DNA from: Endozoicomonas sp. 4G
GTDB lineage: Bacteria > Pseudomonadota > Gammaproteobacteria > Pseudomonadales > Endozoicomonadaceae
Reading direction: 5' to 3'
Assembly (NCBI RefSeq): GCF_023822025.1
Contig: NZ_CP082909.1
Coordinates: 3,586,001 to 3,650,000 of the forward strand
Length of the DNA stretch: 64,000 nucleotides
Shown here: positions 34,223-46,600 of the stretch, in pieces
Layout of the letters: every line of letters begins with the position of its first letter
Numbering within the stretch: the first letter of the stretch is position 1
The notes under the pieces: generated by a model
The model's database searches: none
The model's input: the letters and a program-made list of their open reading frames with translations, nothing else
What the model was told of the DNA's origin: nothing
Made by a program: the position numbers and the translations under genes

Positions 34223-35812
34223 ATGATGGCAGACGGTTCCCAACAGCCACCTCTTCAAAGAGCCCTGATCAGTGTCTCAGACAAAACCGGCATAGTGGAA
34301 TTTGCCCGGACACTGCACCAGCGCTCAGTAGAAATACTCTCCACTGGCGGCACCTACGAGCTGCTGGTTGAACACGATATTCCCGCTGTCGACATTGCCC
34401 AGTACACCGGTTTTCCAGAAATGATGGACGGCAGGGTCAAAACCCTGCACCCCAAAGTTCATGGCGGCATCCTGGGTCGCTCCGGTCAGGACGAAGTCGT
34501 CATGGCGGAGCATGGCATTGAACCCATCGACCTGGTGGTCGTCAACCTCTATCCTTTTGAGCAGACAGTCGCCAATGAAGACTGCACGTTGGAAATGGCC
34601 ATTGAGAACATTGATATTGGCGGTCCGACCATGGTGCGCGCTGCTGCCAAAAACCACCGAGACACAACCATTGTCGTCGATTCAGGAGATTACCCGCGGA
34701 TTCTCTCTGAACTTGATGAGAACAACGGTTCGGTTGCAGCCACGACTCGTTTTGATCTGGCGGTAAAAGCCTTTGAACATACCGCGCATTACGATGGCGC
34801 AATCGCCAACTACCTGGGTACATTGACGAACAACCAGGAAGAGCCAGAAGCTTTTCCCCGCACCTTTAACCGTCAATATAAAAAAGCCAGGGATATGCGT
34901 TATGGCGAGAACCCCCATCAAAAAGCCGCTTTCTACGTAGAAGATCCGGCGCCAACGGGCACCGTTGCCAGCGCCCATAAGATTCAGGGCAAGGCACTTT
35001 CCTTCAATAATATTGCCGATACCGATGCCGCCCTGGAATGCGTCAAATCCTTTGAACCTGCGGCCTGCGTCATCGTCAAACATGCCAACCCATGCGGTGT
35101 GGCCACTGGCGCTGACATCCTGGAAGCTTATAACAGAGCCTATACAACGGACCCCACATCAGCCTTTGGCGGCATCATCGCTTTTAACAGAAAACTCGAT
35201 GCAGTGACGGCCAAAGCCATCATTGAACGTCAGTTTGTAGAAGTCATCATTGCTCCGGAAGTCGACAGTGAAGCAGCCATCATTCTTCAGGACAAAAAAA
35301 ATATCCGCCTGCTGAGCTGCGGCACTCTGCCAGAAACAGCGGAGCATTTCCTGGACTTCAAAAGGATCAATGGTGGCTTGCTGATTCAGGACAGCGACAT
35401 CAAAGTAACCAGTACCCGGGAACTGAAAACAGTCACTGAGAGAGCACCCACCGAAGCAGAGCTGAACGACCTGCTATTTGCCTGGAAAGTGGGCAAATTT
35501 GTTAAGTCCAATGCGATCGTCTACGCCAGGGATCACCAAACGATTGGTATCGGTGCCGGTCAGATGAGTCGGGTATACAGTGCTCGCATTGCCGGTATCA
35601 AGGCAGCGGATGAAAATCTGGAAGTCCGCGGCTCGGTAATGGCCTCAGATGCCTTCTTCCCATTCAGGGATGGCATTGATGCAGCGGCCAGCGCGGGTAT
35701 TACCGCGGTCATTCAGCCGGGTGGCTCCATGAGAGATCAGGAAGTCATTGATGCTGCCAATGAGGCTGGCATAGCTATGGTATTTACTGGCGTCAGGCAT
35801 TTCCGCCACTGA
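34223..35812 (+). CDS. purH: Bifunctional AICAR transformylase / IMP cyclohydrolase
   Basis: PurH catalyses the last two steps of IMP synthesis. Its 529 residues match the family. The N-terminal MGS-like cyclohydrolase domain has [29 protein letters not shown] and [14 protein letters not shown]. The C-terminal transformylase domain has [15 protein letters not shown] and the catalytic Lys-His in [12 protein letters not shown]. Two adjacent ATGs (34223, 34226) lie just after AAAAAGGA; the second has better spacing. purD follows 54 bases downstream. Confidence 0.97.
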   Translation: MMADGSQQPPLQRALISVSDKTGIVEFARTLHQRSVEILSTGGTYELLVEHDIPAVDIAQYTGFPEMMDGRVKTLHPKVHGGILGRSGQDEVVMAEHGIEPIDLVVVNLYPFEQTVANEDCTLEMAIENIDIGGPTMVRAAAKNHRDTTIVVDSGDYPRILSELDENNGSVAATTRFDLAVKAFEHTAHYDGAIANYLGTLTNNQEEPEAFPRTFNRQYKKARDMRYGENPHQKAAFYVEDPAPTGTVASAHKIQGKALSFNNIADTDAALECVKSFEPAACVIVKHANPCGVATGADILEAYNRAYTTDPTSAFGGIIAFNRKLDAVTAKAIIERQFVEVIIAPEVDSEAAIILQDKKNIRLLSCGTLPETAEHFLDFKRINGGLLIQDSDIKVTSTRELKTVTERAPTEAELNDLLFAWKVGKFVKSNAIVYARDHQTIGIGAGQMSRVYSARIAGIKAADENLEVRGSVMASDAFFPFRDGIDAAASAGITAVIQPGGSMRDQEVIDAANEAGIAMVFTGVRHFRH

Positions 35813-35866
35813 CTATCCACCACTGACTATCCACCACAACCAGACTTCTGGGGGACAGGCAAATTT

Positions 35867-37150
35867 ATGAAAGTACTCATCATTGGCAGCGGCGGACGCG
35901 AACACGCGCTCGCCTGGAAGGTCGCTCAGGACAACAACGTAGAACAGGTGTTTGTCGCCCCCGGAAACGCAGGGACAGCCCTTGAGCCTGGCGTCACTAC
36001 TATCAGTATTGATGTACTTGAACTGGATAGACTGGTTGAATTTGCCTGCGCAGAAAACATTGAGCTGACCATTGTTGGCCCCGAAGCGCCTCTGGTAGCC
36101 GGTGTCGTGGATCGTTTTGAAGAAGCCGGTCTCAACATCTTCGGCCCTTCTCAAGGCGCCGCACAACTGGAAGGCTCAAAGGCTTTTACCAAGAATTTCC
36201 TGGCTCGTCACAACATCCCCACTGCCGACTATCAAAACTTCACCGACATTGATCAGGCCAAAGCCTACATTCGTAAAAAAGGCGCACCCATTGTCGTAAA
36301 AGCGGATGGTCTGGCTGCCGGCAAAGGCGTCATTCTTGCTGACACAGAAGAGCAGGCATTTGCTGCTGTTGATGACATGCTGGCAGGCAATGTCTTTGGT
36401 GAAGCAGGACATCGGGTGGTGATTGAAGAATTCCTTCAGGGCGAAGAAGCCAGCTTTATTGTTATGGTAGACGGCAAAAACATTCTACCACTGGCCACCA
36501 GCCAGGATCATAAAGCCAGGGATAACGGTGACAAAGGCCCTAACACCGGCGGCATGGGTGCTTACTCGCCGGCACCGGTGGTGACTCAAAACATTCATGA
36601 CCGCGCCATGCAGGAAGTCATCGTTCCTACCGTGGAAGGTATGGCCGCCGAAGGCAACACTTATAAGGGTTTTTTGTACGCTGGCCTGATGATTGATGCC
36701 AAAGGTACGCCCAAAGTACTGGAATTCAACTGTCGTTTTGGTGACCCTGAAACACAACCCATTATGATGCGTTTGCAGTCCAGCCTGACTGAACTTTGCC
36801 TGGCGGGCGCAACAGGTCAGCTGGATCAAATGGAGGCCCGCTGGGATGAAAGAACAGCACTGGGCGTCGTTATGGCCGCAGGTGGATACCCTGAAAAATA
36901 CCGCAAGGGAGACCTTATCACTGGCATTAACGAAGCCAATTCAACAGACTGCAAAGTGTTCCATGCCGGCACCCAACTGGAAGGCGAACAGGTACTGACC
37001 AACGGCGGTCGTGTACTGTGCGTCACCGCCCTGGGCAACAGCGTCAGAGAAACACAGGAAAAAGCCTATCAGGGTGTCTCAAAGATTCAGTGGGAGAGTG
37101 CTTACTTCAGGACAGACATTGGCTATCGGGCTGTAGCCAGAGAAGGTTAA
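35867..37150 (+). CDS. purD: Phosphoribosylamine-glycine ligase
   Basis: The ATP-grasp enzyme joins glycine to phosphoribosylamine in purine synthesis. The 427-residue protein has MKVLIIGSGGREHALAWKVA, GPEAPLVAGVVD, VVKADGLAAGKGVI for ATP binding, DHKARDNGDKGPNTGGMGAYSP and FNCRFGDPETQ. It is co-directional with purH. The short intergenic gap carries a duplicated CACTGACTATCCAC unit (about 35808-35835). Confidence 0.97.
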   Translation: MKVLIIGSGGREHALAWKVAQDNNVEQVFVAPGNAGTALEPGVTTISIDVLELDRLVEFACAENIELTIVGPEAPLVAGVVDRFEEAGLNIFGPSQGAAQLEGSKAFTKNFLARHNIPTADYQNFTDIDQAKAYIRKKGAPIVVKADGLAAGKGVILADTEEQAFAAVDDMLAGNVFGEAGHRVVIEEFLQGEEASFIVMVDGKNILPLATSQDHKARDNGDKGPNTGGMGAYSPAPVVTQNIHDRAMQEVIVPTVEGMAAEGNTYKGFLYAGLMIDAKGTPKVLEFNCRFGDPETQPIMMRLQSSLTELCLAGATGQLDQMEARWDERTALGVVMAAGGYPEKYRKGDLITGINEANSTDCKVFHAGTQLEGEQVLTNGGRVLCVTALGNSVRETQEKAYQGVSKIQWESAYFRTDIGYRAVAREG

Positions 37151-37216
37151 CCATTATCGTGCAAATTTCATGAGTGCGGTCATATCTCCTTGATCAGCTG
37201 AACGCAGGGCCTTCCT

Positions 37217-37244
37217 CTCGTTCCGCGCTTTGCGTGGGAACGAG
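37217..37244. repeat. REP-like hairpin and adjoining repeated motif
   Basis: CTCGTTCC ... GGAACGAG flanks GCGCTTTGCGTG, a REP-type hairpin. It runs into GGGGGATGTACGGATATCAGA. Similar CGGATATC-containing sequence recurs at about 55550-55572 and, inverted, at about 59720-59740, so this belongs to a dispersed intergenic family. Confidence 0.6.
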
Positions 37245-37296
37245 GGGGATGTACGGATATCAGAGCTTGGGTGCACTGATGACAAATTGTCGTTTA

Positions 37297-37764
37297 TCAT
37301 AAATTATCCCAAAAATCCCTTGGCCAAGTGCGCAAGTATTCCTCTGCTAATTTCTTGGTGTTTGCGTTTTGAAACTGCATATCTGTTGCCTGGTCTTCAA
37401 GCTCCATATGTCGCTCTGCGTACTGATTGAGTGTCCTGGCCTTGTCCATAGCCTGCTTTTCCCTCATGGCCGCAAGAGACTGGTTCTCAGGAACCAGCAC
37501 ATAAACAACCCTACACCCCAGACCTTCAGCAGCCTTTTCCAGAGTTCGCAGTGAAATGGAGCCCGTCACCTCATTTTTTTCCATCAGGGCGACGCCTGAC
37601 TGAGAGAGACCCACTCGCTCACCCAAAACCCTGGCGCTCATTCCCAAGGCCGTCCTTATGGCATTAATCCAGCCGTTTACGGGCTTGTTCAAGTCCATCA
37701 TCGGGCGAACCCTGCCAAGGGTCTCATCAATCTGCTGCAAGTTCAGTTCTTTATCCCAATTCAT
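37297..37764 (-). CDS. Mobile mystery protein A, Xre-type regulator
   Basis: The 155-residue protein has a central HTH (IRTALGMSARVLGERVGLSQ, SGVALMEKNEVTGSISLRTL) and the family N-terminus with LGRVRPMMDLNKPVNGWINA. This combination is the 'mobile mystery protein A' family (TIGR02612 as I recall it). That family is usually paired with protein B, a Fic/Doc-type partner. No protein B follows here; only about 145 bases lie before purD. Three 21-bp direct repeats lie upstream (37797-37882), probably its operators. Confidence 0.8.
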   Translation of the reverse strand: MNWDKELNLQQIDETLGRVRPMMDLNKPVNGWINAIRTALGMSARVLGERVGLSQSGVALMEKNEVTGSISLRTLEKAAEGLGCRVVYVLVPENQSLAAMREKQAMDKARTLNQYAERHMELEDQATDMQFQNANTKKLAEEYLRTWPRDFWDNL

Positions 37765-37796
37765 TAGTAATAACCTATTTTATGACTTTAATAAAA

Positions 37797-37882
37797 TTAC
37801 TTATTACTAATTAATTATACAAAAAAAATTAGTCATTACTAATTAAGTACGCAAGAATAAATTACTTATTACTAATTAATCA
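37797..37882. promoter_or_regulatory. Three direct repeats upstream of the mobile mystery A gene
   Basis: TTACTTATTACTAATTAATTA (37797-37817), TTAGTCATTACTAATTAAGTA (37829-37849) and TTACTTATTACTAATTAATCA (37862-37882) recur at 32-33 base intervals, about three helical turns. A related ATTAGTAATAA lies inverted at the start codon (about 37764-37774). The pattern is consistent with cooperative operator sites for the adjacent regulator. Confidence 0.75.
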
Positions 37883-38015
37883 CCTCATCAGAACTTATCA
37901 GTAAGGCCGTCCTGCTGTTACATGAAGCTTGGGGACAAGGCAAAATAGGTAAAAACCGCAGCGATTTCGATTTCTCACAGGACTGCTTTAGGTATATCCT
38001 CTAGGCAATGGAAAA

Positions 38016-40478
38016 ATGGAATTTTCAACAAATATTATGAGAGATGTATTCAAACGCCCGCTATCCATTGTCCCCCAGCCTTCCCCGGAGTTTACGTCAC
38101 GACTCTATATCAGGATTGAATTCTGGATCAGGGCAGTATTCCTGCTGGTTCTGACCACTTGTGTTACAAAAGCATTCGGCACTGAGCAAATAACGGATCA
38201 GCAGCCTTATAAGGTCTCTATCAACATTGAGCCTTTCTCAGGCATCTTCATTGACCCTCAAAGCACACTCGAGCTGGATCAGATCAATGATCCGGACTAC
38301 CTGTTTCGTTTTGCTCCCTGGCAGAAAGAACGCCTGTACTTCACCAGCCAAAAAGGCACAGCCTGGATCAAGATCTCACTGCCTGAAGACATTAAGGTTA
38401 AGCCTATGCCGCTGCTCTGGCTTCGACCACCACCCGGCGTATCCCTGAATGCCTATATTTCAGGTCCAAACTATTACCGAATGCTGCCAGATGGACGACA
38501 GGAAAACAGTAATATTTATCTCTATAATCTGAAGCCCATTATAAATAAGAAGCTGGACGTATTTATTGAGATACCTGCCGACGCTGCCGACGATTTGCAG
38601 GCCTATCTAAAATCCCCCAGGGAAGTTCTCAGTGATCAGGTATTTACCGGTTGGCAAACCGGTTGGCTACTGGCCCTGTTTTTCGTCATGATGATGATCA
38701 ATGCCATTAACGGCTTTAAGAATCACCACAGGGCTTATATCTACCTGGCTGGCATCTGCTTAACGGGCTCGGTGTTCTTGATAAGCTGGCAGGGATTGCT
38801 TCCGATCAGTGGGTTCGAGCTGGAATGGCAGCAGGTCTTAATGATGAATCTCTCACTGATCGTTAGCACCATTCTGCTCAGTCAAATAGCCCGCGTCAAT
38901 CTGGCGGGCAACAGTGTCAAACTGATCTACTGTTTTAACACCCTTTCCATCATCCCGGCAGTATTCCTGCTTTTTACTGTGACAGGCGTCTATGCTTCGT
39001 TGGAGCACAGTCTGTTGCTCAACCTGATAACGACTCTGATCGTCTGGTATTGCAGTCTGTTCATCAGAGTCCCTGGTGCGCTGACCATTCCTGCCTGGCT
39101 TTTCACTCCTTATGTGATTATCCACCTGATCGCCTCACTGGCTATTCTGGGCGTTATCAATTACAACCCCACTGCCGCCACATGGCTGCTGCTGCACACG
39201 ACCTCGTTAACCCTTCTTGCCTTCAGCTTTTATTTTGGTAACCAGCGGTGCCCGGCAACAAAATCAGCCCCTAAGCAAAACCCATTGTTCAGCCCGACAC
39301 CGACAACCCAAATAAGCAAAGACAATGACCTGCTCAACACTATGGGGCATGAACTCAGAACGCCTCTGAATGGTGTCCTGGGGATGTCTGAACTCCTTCA
39401 AAGCACACAGCTGACACCCAAACAGGAAAACTACGTTGAAACCCTGAGGTATGCAGGTAATGAACTCAGCAACCTGATCAACCTGCTTTCAGAAGCCTGG
39501 AAACTTAAGCAAAACAACATCAACTCTGACATCAAACCCTACGATATTAATGAATTTCTGAACGACTGCCTCTTGAAATTCCGATTCCGGGCAGAGCAAC
39601 TGAATACTGAACTGATCAGCTTTGTGCACTCTGATGTCCCGGATATCAGCGAAACAGATACACGTCAGTTATCACTCATTTTAGAAGGTATCCTGAGTCA
39701 TATTTTTAGCCGCCATACAGAAAACAGTGAAATAATGATTTCTGTTAATAACACCCCCTGGCTACCGGGCTCAGAGCCGGACAGACAACAAGAGATTAAA
39801 GACAGCTTCATTATTTATCAGATCAGGTACAGTCAGGGGCAGCAGGCCCTGAATCTTCCGGCTGATATCCACGAACTCAGCTACTCGCAAGCAAAGCAAC
39901 AAACTGACATCAGCATACAGCTGTACATTGTCATCCAATTAATTAAGGCCATGTCCGGGCACTTTGGCGTTATGAATCAGGGCAACACGCATATCTGGTT
40001 TGCCATTCCACATAAACAACAAACGACAGACGCCATTTGTCAGGATGTACAACCACTTTTCTCTCACAAGAACATTAAAGCATTGATTGTTGATGACAAT
40101 AACACCTGCAGACAGGTTCTCGCCCAACAATGCGCCCTGATGGGTATTAATACCCTGGATGCTGAAAACGGCCTGGAAGCACTGGCTATGATTCGCAACG
40201 AAGCCTACCTGGGAAGACCTTTCGACGTGATCATTCTTGACCATCATATGCCGGGGATGAATGGCATCCAGATGCTGGAAAGACTTCAGGAAGAGAGCCA
40301 GATGGACACCCCGGGCATCATCATGCTCACGGGGACCACAAATCCCCCCGGAAAAGAGCGGGCAAAACGATTGGGAATCAATATATTCCTGACCAAACCC
40401 GCTGAATACAAAACGCTTCAGAAGGCGCTTTCACAAGTACTGCGAGAAACCCGGCAGGATGAGAATGATACAGCCTGA
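38016..40478 (+). CDS. 7TM-DISM hybrid sensor kinase with degenerate ATPase domain
   Basis: The 820-residue protein has an N-terminal membrane segment (about 34-52), a periplasmic DISM-type beta domain (about 60-205), and seven membrane helices (about 213-410). The dimerisation/phosphoacceptor domain has His in NTMGHELRTPLNGVLGM, about residue 445. An ATPase-like domain and a C-terminal receiver follow; the receiver has phosphoacceptor Asp in VIILDHHMPGMNG and Lys in FLTKPAE. The ATPase region lacks a recognisable N box (SLILEGILSHIFSR in its place) and the DxGxG box, so intrinsic kinase activity is doubtful. The partner is unknown and no response regulator gene is adjacent. Confidence 0.85.
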   Translation: MEFSTNIMRDVFKRPLSIVPQPSPEFTSRLYIRIEFWIRAVFLLVLTTCVTKAFGTEQITDQQPYKVSINIEPFSGIFIDPQSTLELDQINDPDYLFRFAPWQKERLYFTSQKGTAWIKISLPEDIKVKPMPLLWLRPPPGVSLNAYISGPNYYRMLPDGRQENSNIYLYNLKPIINKKLDVFIEIPADAADDLQAYLKSPREVLSDQVFTGWQTGWLLALFFVMMMINAINGFKNHHRAYIYLAGICLTGSVFLISWQGLLPISGFELEWQQVLMMNLSLIVSTILLSQIARVNLAGNSVKLIYCFNTLSIIPAVFLLFTVTGVYASLEHSLLLNLITTLIVWYCSLFIRVPGALTIPAWLFTPYVIIHLIASLAILGVINYNPTAATWLLLHTTSLTLLAFSFYFGNQRCPATKSAPKQNPLFSPTPTTQISKDNDLLNTMGHELRTPLNGVLGMSELLQSTQLTPKQENYVETLRYAGNELSNLINLLSEAWKLKQNNINSDIKPYDINEFLNDCLLKFRFRAEQLNTELISFVHSDVPDISETDTRQLSLILEGILSHIFSRHTENSEIMISVNNTPWLPGSEPDRQQEIKDSFIIYQIRYSQGQQALNLPADIHELSYSQAKQQTDISIQLYIVIQLIKAMSGHFGVMNQGNTHIWFAIPHKQQTTDAICQDVQPLFSHKNIKALIVDDNNTCRQVLAQQCALMGINTLDAENGLEALAMIRNEAYLGRPFDVIILDHHMPGMNGIQMLERLQEESQMDTPGIIMLTGTTNPPGKERAKRLGINIFLTKPAEYKTLQKALSQVLRETRQDENDTA

Positions 40479-40497
40479 TGCCAAAAGACATCGGGCT
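40472..40497. terminator. Hairpin between the kinase and hemE
   Basis: AGCCTGATG and CATCGGGCT pair with one wobble across an 8-base loop. The structure overlaps the kinase stop and sits between two convergent genes, so it could serve both directions. The evidence is weak. Confidence 0.35.
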
Positions 40498-40512
40498 GAT
40501 CAACAGGGTCAA

Positions 40513-41580
40513 TTATTGGACGTGGTATTGGGCTGACAGCTCATGAACGGCATCGACAAAGACCTTGGCTCGATCAGGTTCAACAAATTGATGAATGCCG
40601 TGGCCCAGATTGAATACATGACCTTCACCCGAACCGAAATCTCTGAGAATTTTAGCGACTTCTTCTCTTATACGTTCTGGTGATGCGTAGAGAACCGATG
40701 GATCCATATTTCCCTGCAAGGCAACCTTGTCCCCTACACGACGACGTGCAGCAGAAATATCCGTCGTCCAGTCCAGGCCAAGCGCATCAGCACCGGTTGC
40801 CGCCATGGATTCAAGCCATTGACCACCATTTTTGGTAAATAGAATGACGGGCACCTTTCTACCTTCATGTTCACTGATCAGGCCGGCAACAATCTTTTCC
40901 ATATATTTTAAGGAAAATGCCTGATAACACTCAGGAGAAAGTGCTCCCCCCCAGGTATCAAAAATCTGGACAGCCTGAGCCCCGGCTTTAATCTGGGCGT
41001 TCAAATAATGTGTGACAGACTCTGCCAGAACATCCAGCAACTGAGACAGCAGTCGGGGCTGATCAAACATCATCGCCTTGATGCGACGAAAGTCTTTACT
41101 GCTCCCTCCTTCAACCATGTAAGTAGCCAGAGTCCAGGGACTCCCGGAAAAACCAATCAGAGGTACACGGCCATTCAGCTCAGAGCGGATGGTGCGCACT
41201 GCATCCATCACATAACCCAGATCTTTTTCCGGGTCCGGAACAGACAGCGCTTCAATATCAGTGGCGGTACGAACGGGCTTTTTAAATCTTGGGCCTTCGC
41301 CCGTCTCAAAATACAACCCTAAACCCATTGCATCCGGGATGGTGAGAATATCAGAAAACAGAATGGCCGCATCCAGGTCGAAACGCTCCAGTGGCTGAAT
41401 GGTCACTTCACAGGCCAGCTCCGGATTCATACACAGCGACATAAAATCGCCCGCCTTGCTTCGAAGTTCCCGATATTCAGGAAGATAACGTCCAGCCTGA
41501 CGCATCATCCATACGGGGGTGACATCAACAGGCTCTTTCAGCAGAGCCCTCAGAAAGCGGTCATTTTTCAGCTCGGTCAT
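40513..41580 (-). CDS. hemE: Uroporphyrinogen decarboxylase
   Basis: The enzyme decarboxylates uroporphyrinogen III to coproporphyrinogen III in haem synthesis. Its 355 residues match the family. Signatures are [64 protein letters not shown] and [15 protein letters not shown] chose the ATG at 41580 ([14 protein letters not shown]), which fits family N-termini. A ribosome site is not obvious; an in-frame ATG at 41631 is less likely. Confidence 0.96.
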   Translation of the reverse strand: MTELKNDRFLRALLKEPVDVTPVWMMRQAGRYLPEYRELRSKAGDFMSLCMNPELACEVTIQPLERFDLDAAILFSDILTIPDAMGLGLYFETGEGPRFKKPVRTATDIEALSVPDPEKDLGYVMDAVRTIRSELNGRVPLIGFSGSPWTLATYMVEGGSSKDFRRIKAMMFDQPRLLSQLLDVLAESVTHYLNAQIKAGAQAVQIFDTWGGALSPECYQAFSLKYMEKIVAGLISEHEGRKVPVILFTKNGGQWLESMAATGADALGLDWTTDISAARRRVGDKVALQGNMDPSVLYASPERIREEVAKILRDFGSGEGHVFNLGHGIHQFVEPDRAKVFVDAVHELSAQYHVQ

Positions 41581-41666
41581 GGGGTAAACTACGATGTTGC
41601 AAAATAAAAGACGAGAGAATACTGATTCCACCCCGTATTGACAATCTTCCTGCGCTCAAGAGCCTG

Positions 41667-42125
41667 TTACCCAACCTTCAACACAACAGAGTTATCAGTT
41701 CTGAATTGATTGTGCTTCAATTTGAACACGTGTATCAGGTTGGTGAGTGTTCTGAAACGGCTGATCGAGTCCCCGATGTCCTGTGAGCTAATATGCGCAG
41801 AGAGCTTGGAAGGGAGGTTTTCGGAAGCAGTCCCCCCTCTCTCGTCACATAGATTTTTCCCTTCAGATTTTAAAATGGATAAAAAAATGTCTTCCAGTTT
41901 CCTGATAGCCGCTTCAACATCTGAGTCATTAAAGCAGTCTATTGAATAGTGATCTTCAGAGCCTAAAGCCTCAAAGATATTCTTTTCTGTTAAGGAAAAC
42001 TGCCCCTTTAATTCCTCAAGCAAGGATGAGGTGACGAAGGCCGTTTCAATGAGGTCTGTTTTGGTTTCGTATAGCTTTCCATCATTAGCTGCCTCGTACT
42101 TAACGAGATTGATACTCTGTGACAT
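41667..42125 (-). CDS. Hypothetical protein between hemE and gltD
   Basis: The 152-residue acidic protein has no signal peptide, membrane helix or known motif. The middle (60-90) is predicted helical and acidic (FNDSDVEAAIRKLEDIFLSI). A strong GGAGG ribosome site precedes the ATG. It is inserted between genes (gltD and hemE) that are neighbours in related genomes, so it is probably a lineage-specific addition. Confidence 0.6.
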   Translation of the reverse strand: MSQSINLVKYEAANDGKLYETKTDLIETAFVTSSLLEELKGQFSLTEKNIFEALGSEDHYSIDCFNDSDVEAAIRKLEDIFLSILKSEGKNLCDERGGTASENLPSKLSAHISSQDIGDSISRFRTLTNLIHVFKLKHNQFRTDNSVVLKVG

Positions 42126-42190
42126 GGTTGACCTCCTCTGGAGTCTCGATCAATCAAAAGGTTTGGTATTGATATTTTAATGGCGCTTCA

Positions 42191-43645
<1,455 letters not shown>

Positions 43646-43691
43646 TTATACCCTCATATCCTACTCAGCTATTCATAGCTATTCAGGAGAG

Positions 43692-46600
43692 CTATTCAGG
43701 ACGCCCACGTGTGCTCGCCAGCAATGAGTCCAGACTGGCTGCTTTTGGCTTCACCAGCCAGAAACGCCCCCGATAGTCATAAAACTCCTCCCGAAGTTCA
43801 CGCCCCCATTCACTGCCGGTTTCTTTTACATAGTCATCCAGAAGACCCATCAGGTGAGACTGGTAGTCCTCCATGGACTCGGTATCAATTCGGTGAATAT
43901 CCACTAGCTCGTGATTGTAGTGATCAACAAAGTTACGCTTCAGGTCCAGTACGTAGGCAAAGCCACCGGTCATACCGGCACCAAAGTTGTGACCTGTTTC
44001 GCCCAGTACCACCACCAGGCCACCCGTCATGTACTCACAGCAGTGATCCCCTGCCCCTTCGACAATGGCAGTCGCACCAGAGTTCCGAACTCCCAGACGC
44101 TCACCGGCACAGCCAGCGGCCAGCAGGCGTCCCCCAGTCGCACCATAAAGCGAGGTGTTGCCAATGATAGAAGCTTCGTTAGAATGGAAAGCACTCCCTT
44201 TGGGCGGACGGATAATCAGATTGCCGCCCGTCATGCCCTTACCCACGTAGTCGTTGGCATCGCCTTCCAGATACATATCCAGGCCACCGGCATTCCAGAC
44301 ACCAAAGCTTTGCCCGGCTGTACCTTTCAGGCTCAACCTGAGCGGACTGTCTGCCATCCCCTGATTACCATGACGTTTGGCAATCTCACCGGACAATCTG
44401 GCACCAATTGAACGGTCACAGTTGCCTACCGTGAACTCAAACTCGCCCCCTTTACCGCTTTCGATGGCGGGTAGGCAGGCTTTCACCATCACCTCAGCCA
44501 GCGCACCTTTGTCGTAGGAAGGATTACGCTTAACCTGACAGGTATGGGGCTTATCTTCAGGAATCAGGTCGTTGCGAACCAGCGGCGTCAGATCAAGACC
44601 TTTTTGCTTGTCGGTATTACCGGGCAGCAGCTCCAGCAACTCTGTACGACCAATGACGTCTTCAAGGCTTTTAGCACCCAGCACTGACAACCACTCACGC
44701 ACTTCCTCAGCGACAAAAGTGAAGAAGTTCATAATCATTTCAACCGTGCCGATGAAGTGGTTTTCCCGCAGGTGCTGATCCTGGGTTGCCACACCGGTTG
44801 CGCAGTTATTCAGGTGGCAGATTCTCAGGTATTTGCAACCCATGGCGACCATGGGTGTTGTTCCGAAACCATAACTTTCTGCCCCCAGGATAGCCGCTTT
44901 AACCACATCCAGACCGGTTTTGATACCACCATCTGTCTGAAGGCGAACCTTGCCACGCAGATCATTAGCCCTCAATGCCTGATGAGCCTCGGTCAAACCC
45001 AACTCCCACGGAGAACCGGCGTACCTTATAGACGTCAACGGACTTGCAGCAGTGCCACCATCGTAACCGGAGATGGTAATCAGATCAGCATAAGCCTTGG
45101 CAACACCCGCAGCAATGGTGCCGACACCGGGCTCTGATACCAGTTTTACGGAAACCAGCGCGTCCGGGTTCACCTGCTTCAAATCAAAGATCAGCTGGGC
45201 CAGGTCTTCAATGGAATAAATATCATGATGCGGTGGTGGTGAAATCAGTGTGACACCGGGAACCGAATAACGCAGTCTGGCAATCAGTTTGTTTACCTTG
45301 CCGCCGGGCAACTGCCCTCCTTCACCTGGCTTGGCTCCCTGGGCCACTTTAATCTGCAACACATCGGCATTGACCAGATAATGAGGCGTGACACCAAAAC
45401 GACCTGAGGCAATCTGCTTTATCTTTGAAACCCGGTCAGTGCCAAAACGCGCTTCGTCTTCACCGCCTTCGCCGGAGTTGGAACGGCCTCCCAGACGGTT
45501 CATCGCTTCAGCCAGAGCTTCATGGGCTTCCGGAGACAGGGCACCAAGACTCATGGCCGCCGAGTCGAATCGTTTGAGAATGTCAGTGACGGGTTCAATC
45601 TCATCAATAGCCAGAGCTTTGTCGGCTGCTTTTAGCCCCATCAGGTCACGCAGGGTTGTGACCGGTCTTTCGTTAACCAGTCTGGAGTAACGACGGAACT
45701 CTTCATAATCACCGCTGGCAACGGCTTTCTGAAGCTGCTGAACGATATCAGGATTGAATGCGTGATACTCACTGTCGTGTACATATTTCAGCAGACCGCC
45801 CTGCTGAATGGGTTTTCTCTGCTTCCAGGCAGTATCGGAGAGCCATTGCTGATCTTGCTGAAGCGCTGTAAAACCGGCGCCTTCTATACGACTCTGAACG
45901 CCTTTGAAACACAGATCAATCACTTCAGAGGATAAACCAATAGCCTCAAACAACTGCGCAGCACGATAGGACGCAATGGTGGAGATTCCCATCTTGGAGA
46001 GAATCTTCAACAGGCCCTTATCAATCCCCTTTCGGTAAGCTTTGTAGGCATCCAGGGGATCGGCCAGAATCTCGCCGGAGCGAATCTGGTCATGGATAAT
46101 TTCATAAGACAGATAAGGATAAATAGCCGTCGCACCAAAACCCAGCAACACCGCGAACTGATGAGAATCCCTGGCTGTCGCCGTTTCTACCAGAATATTG
46201 GCATCGGAACGCAAACCCGTATCAATCAACCGGTGATGAACAGCGCCTGTAGCCATAGCAGCATGGACTGGCAGTTTGTGTTCTTTGATAGCACGATCAC
46301 TCAGATGGATCAGCGCCTTGCCATCTCTTACCGCCTGTTCTGCTTCATTACAGATGCGCTCAATGGCGGCTTTTAGCCCTTCTTCAGGCCGGTAATTGAT
46401 ATCGATGCACACGACATTCAACTCATCTTGCTGATGATGGGCATTGATCAGATTCAGGAATTTTGTCGTCGACAACACGGGCGATTTGAGTACCACACGG
46501 CGGGCATGTTCAGGGGTCTCTTCAAAAACATTTTTCTCACGCCCCAGACAGGTTTCCAGCGACATCACTATCGCTTCACGCAGTGGGTCGATAGGAGGGT

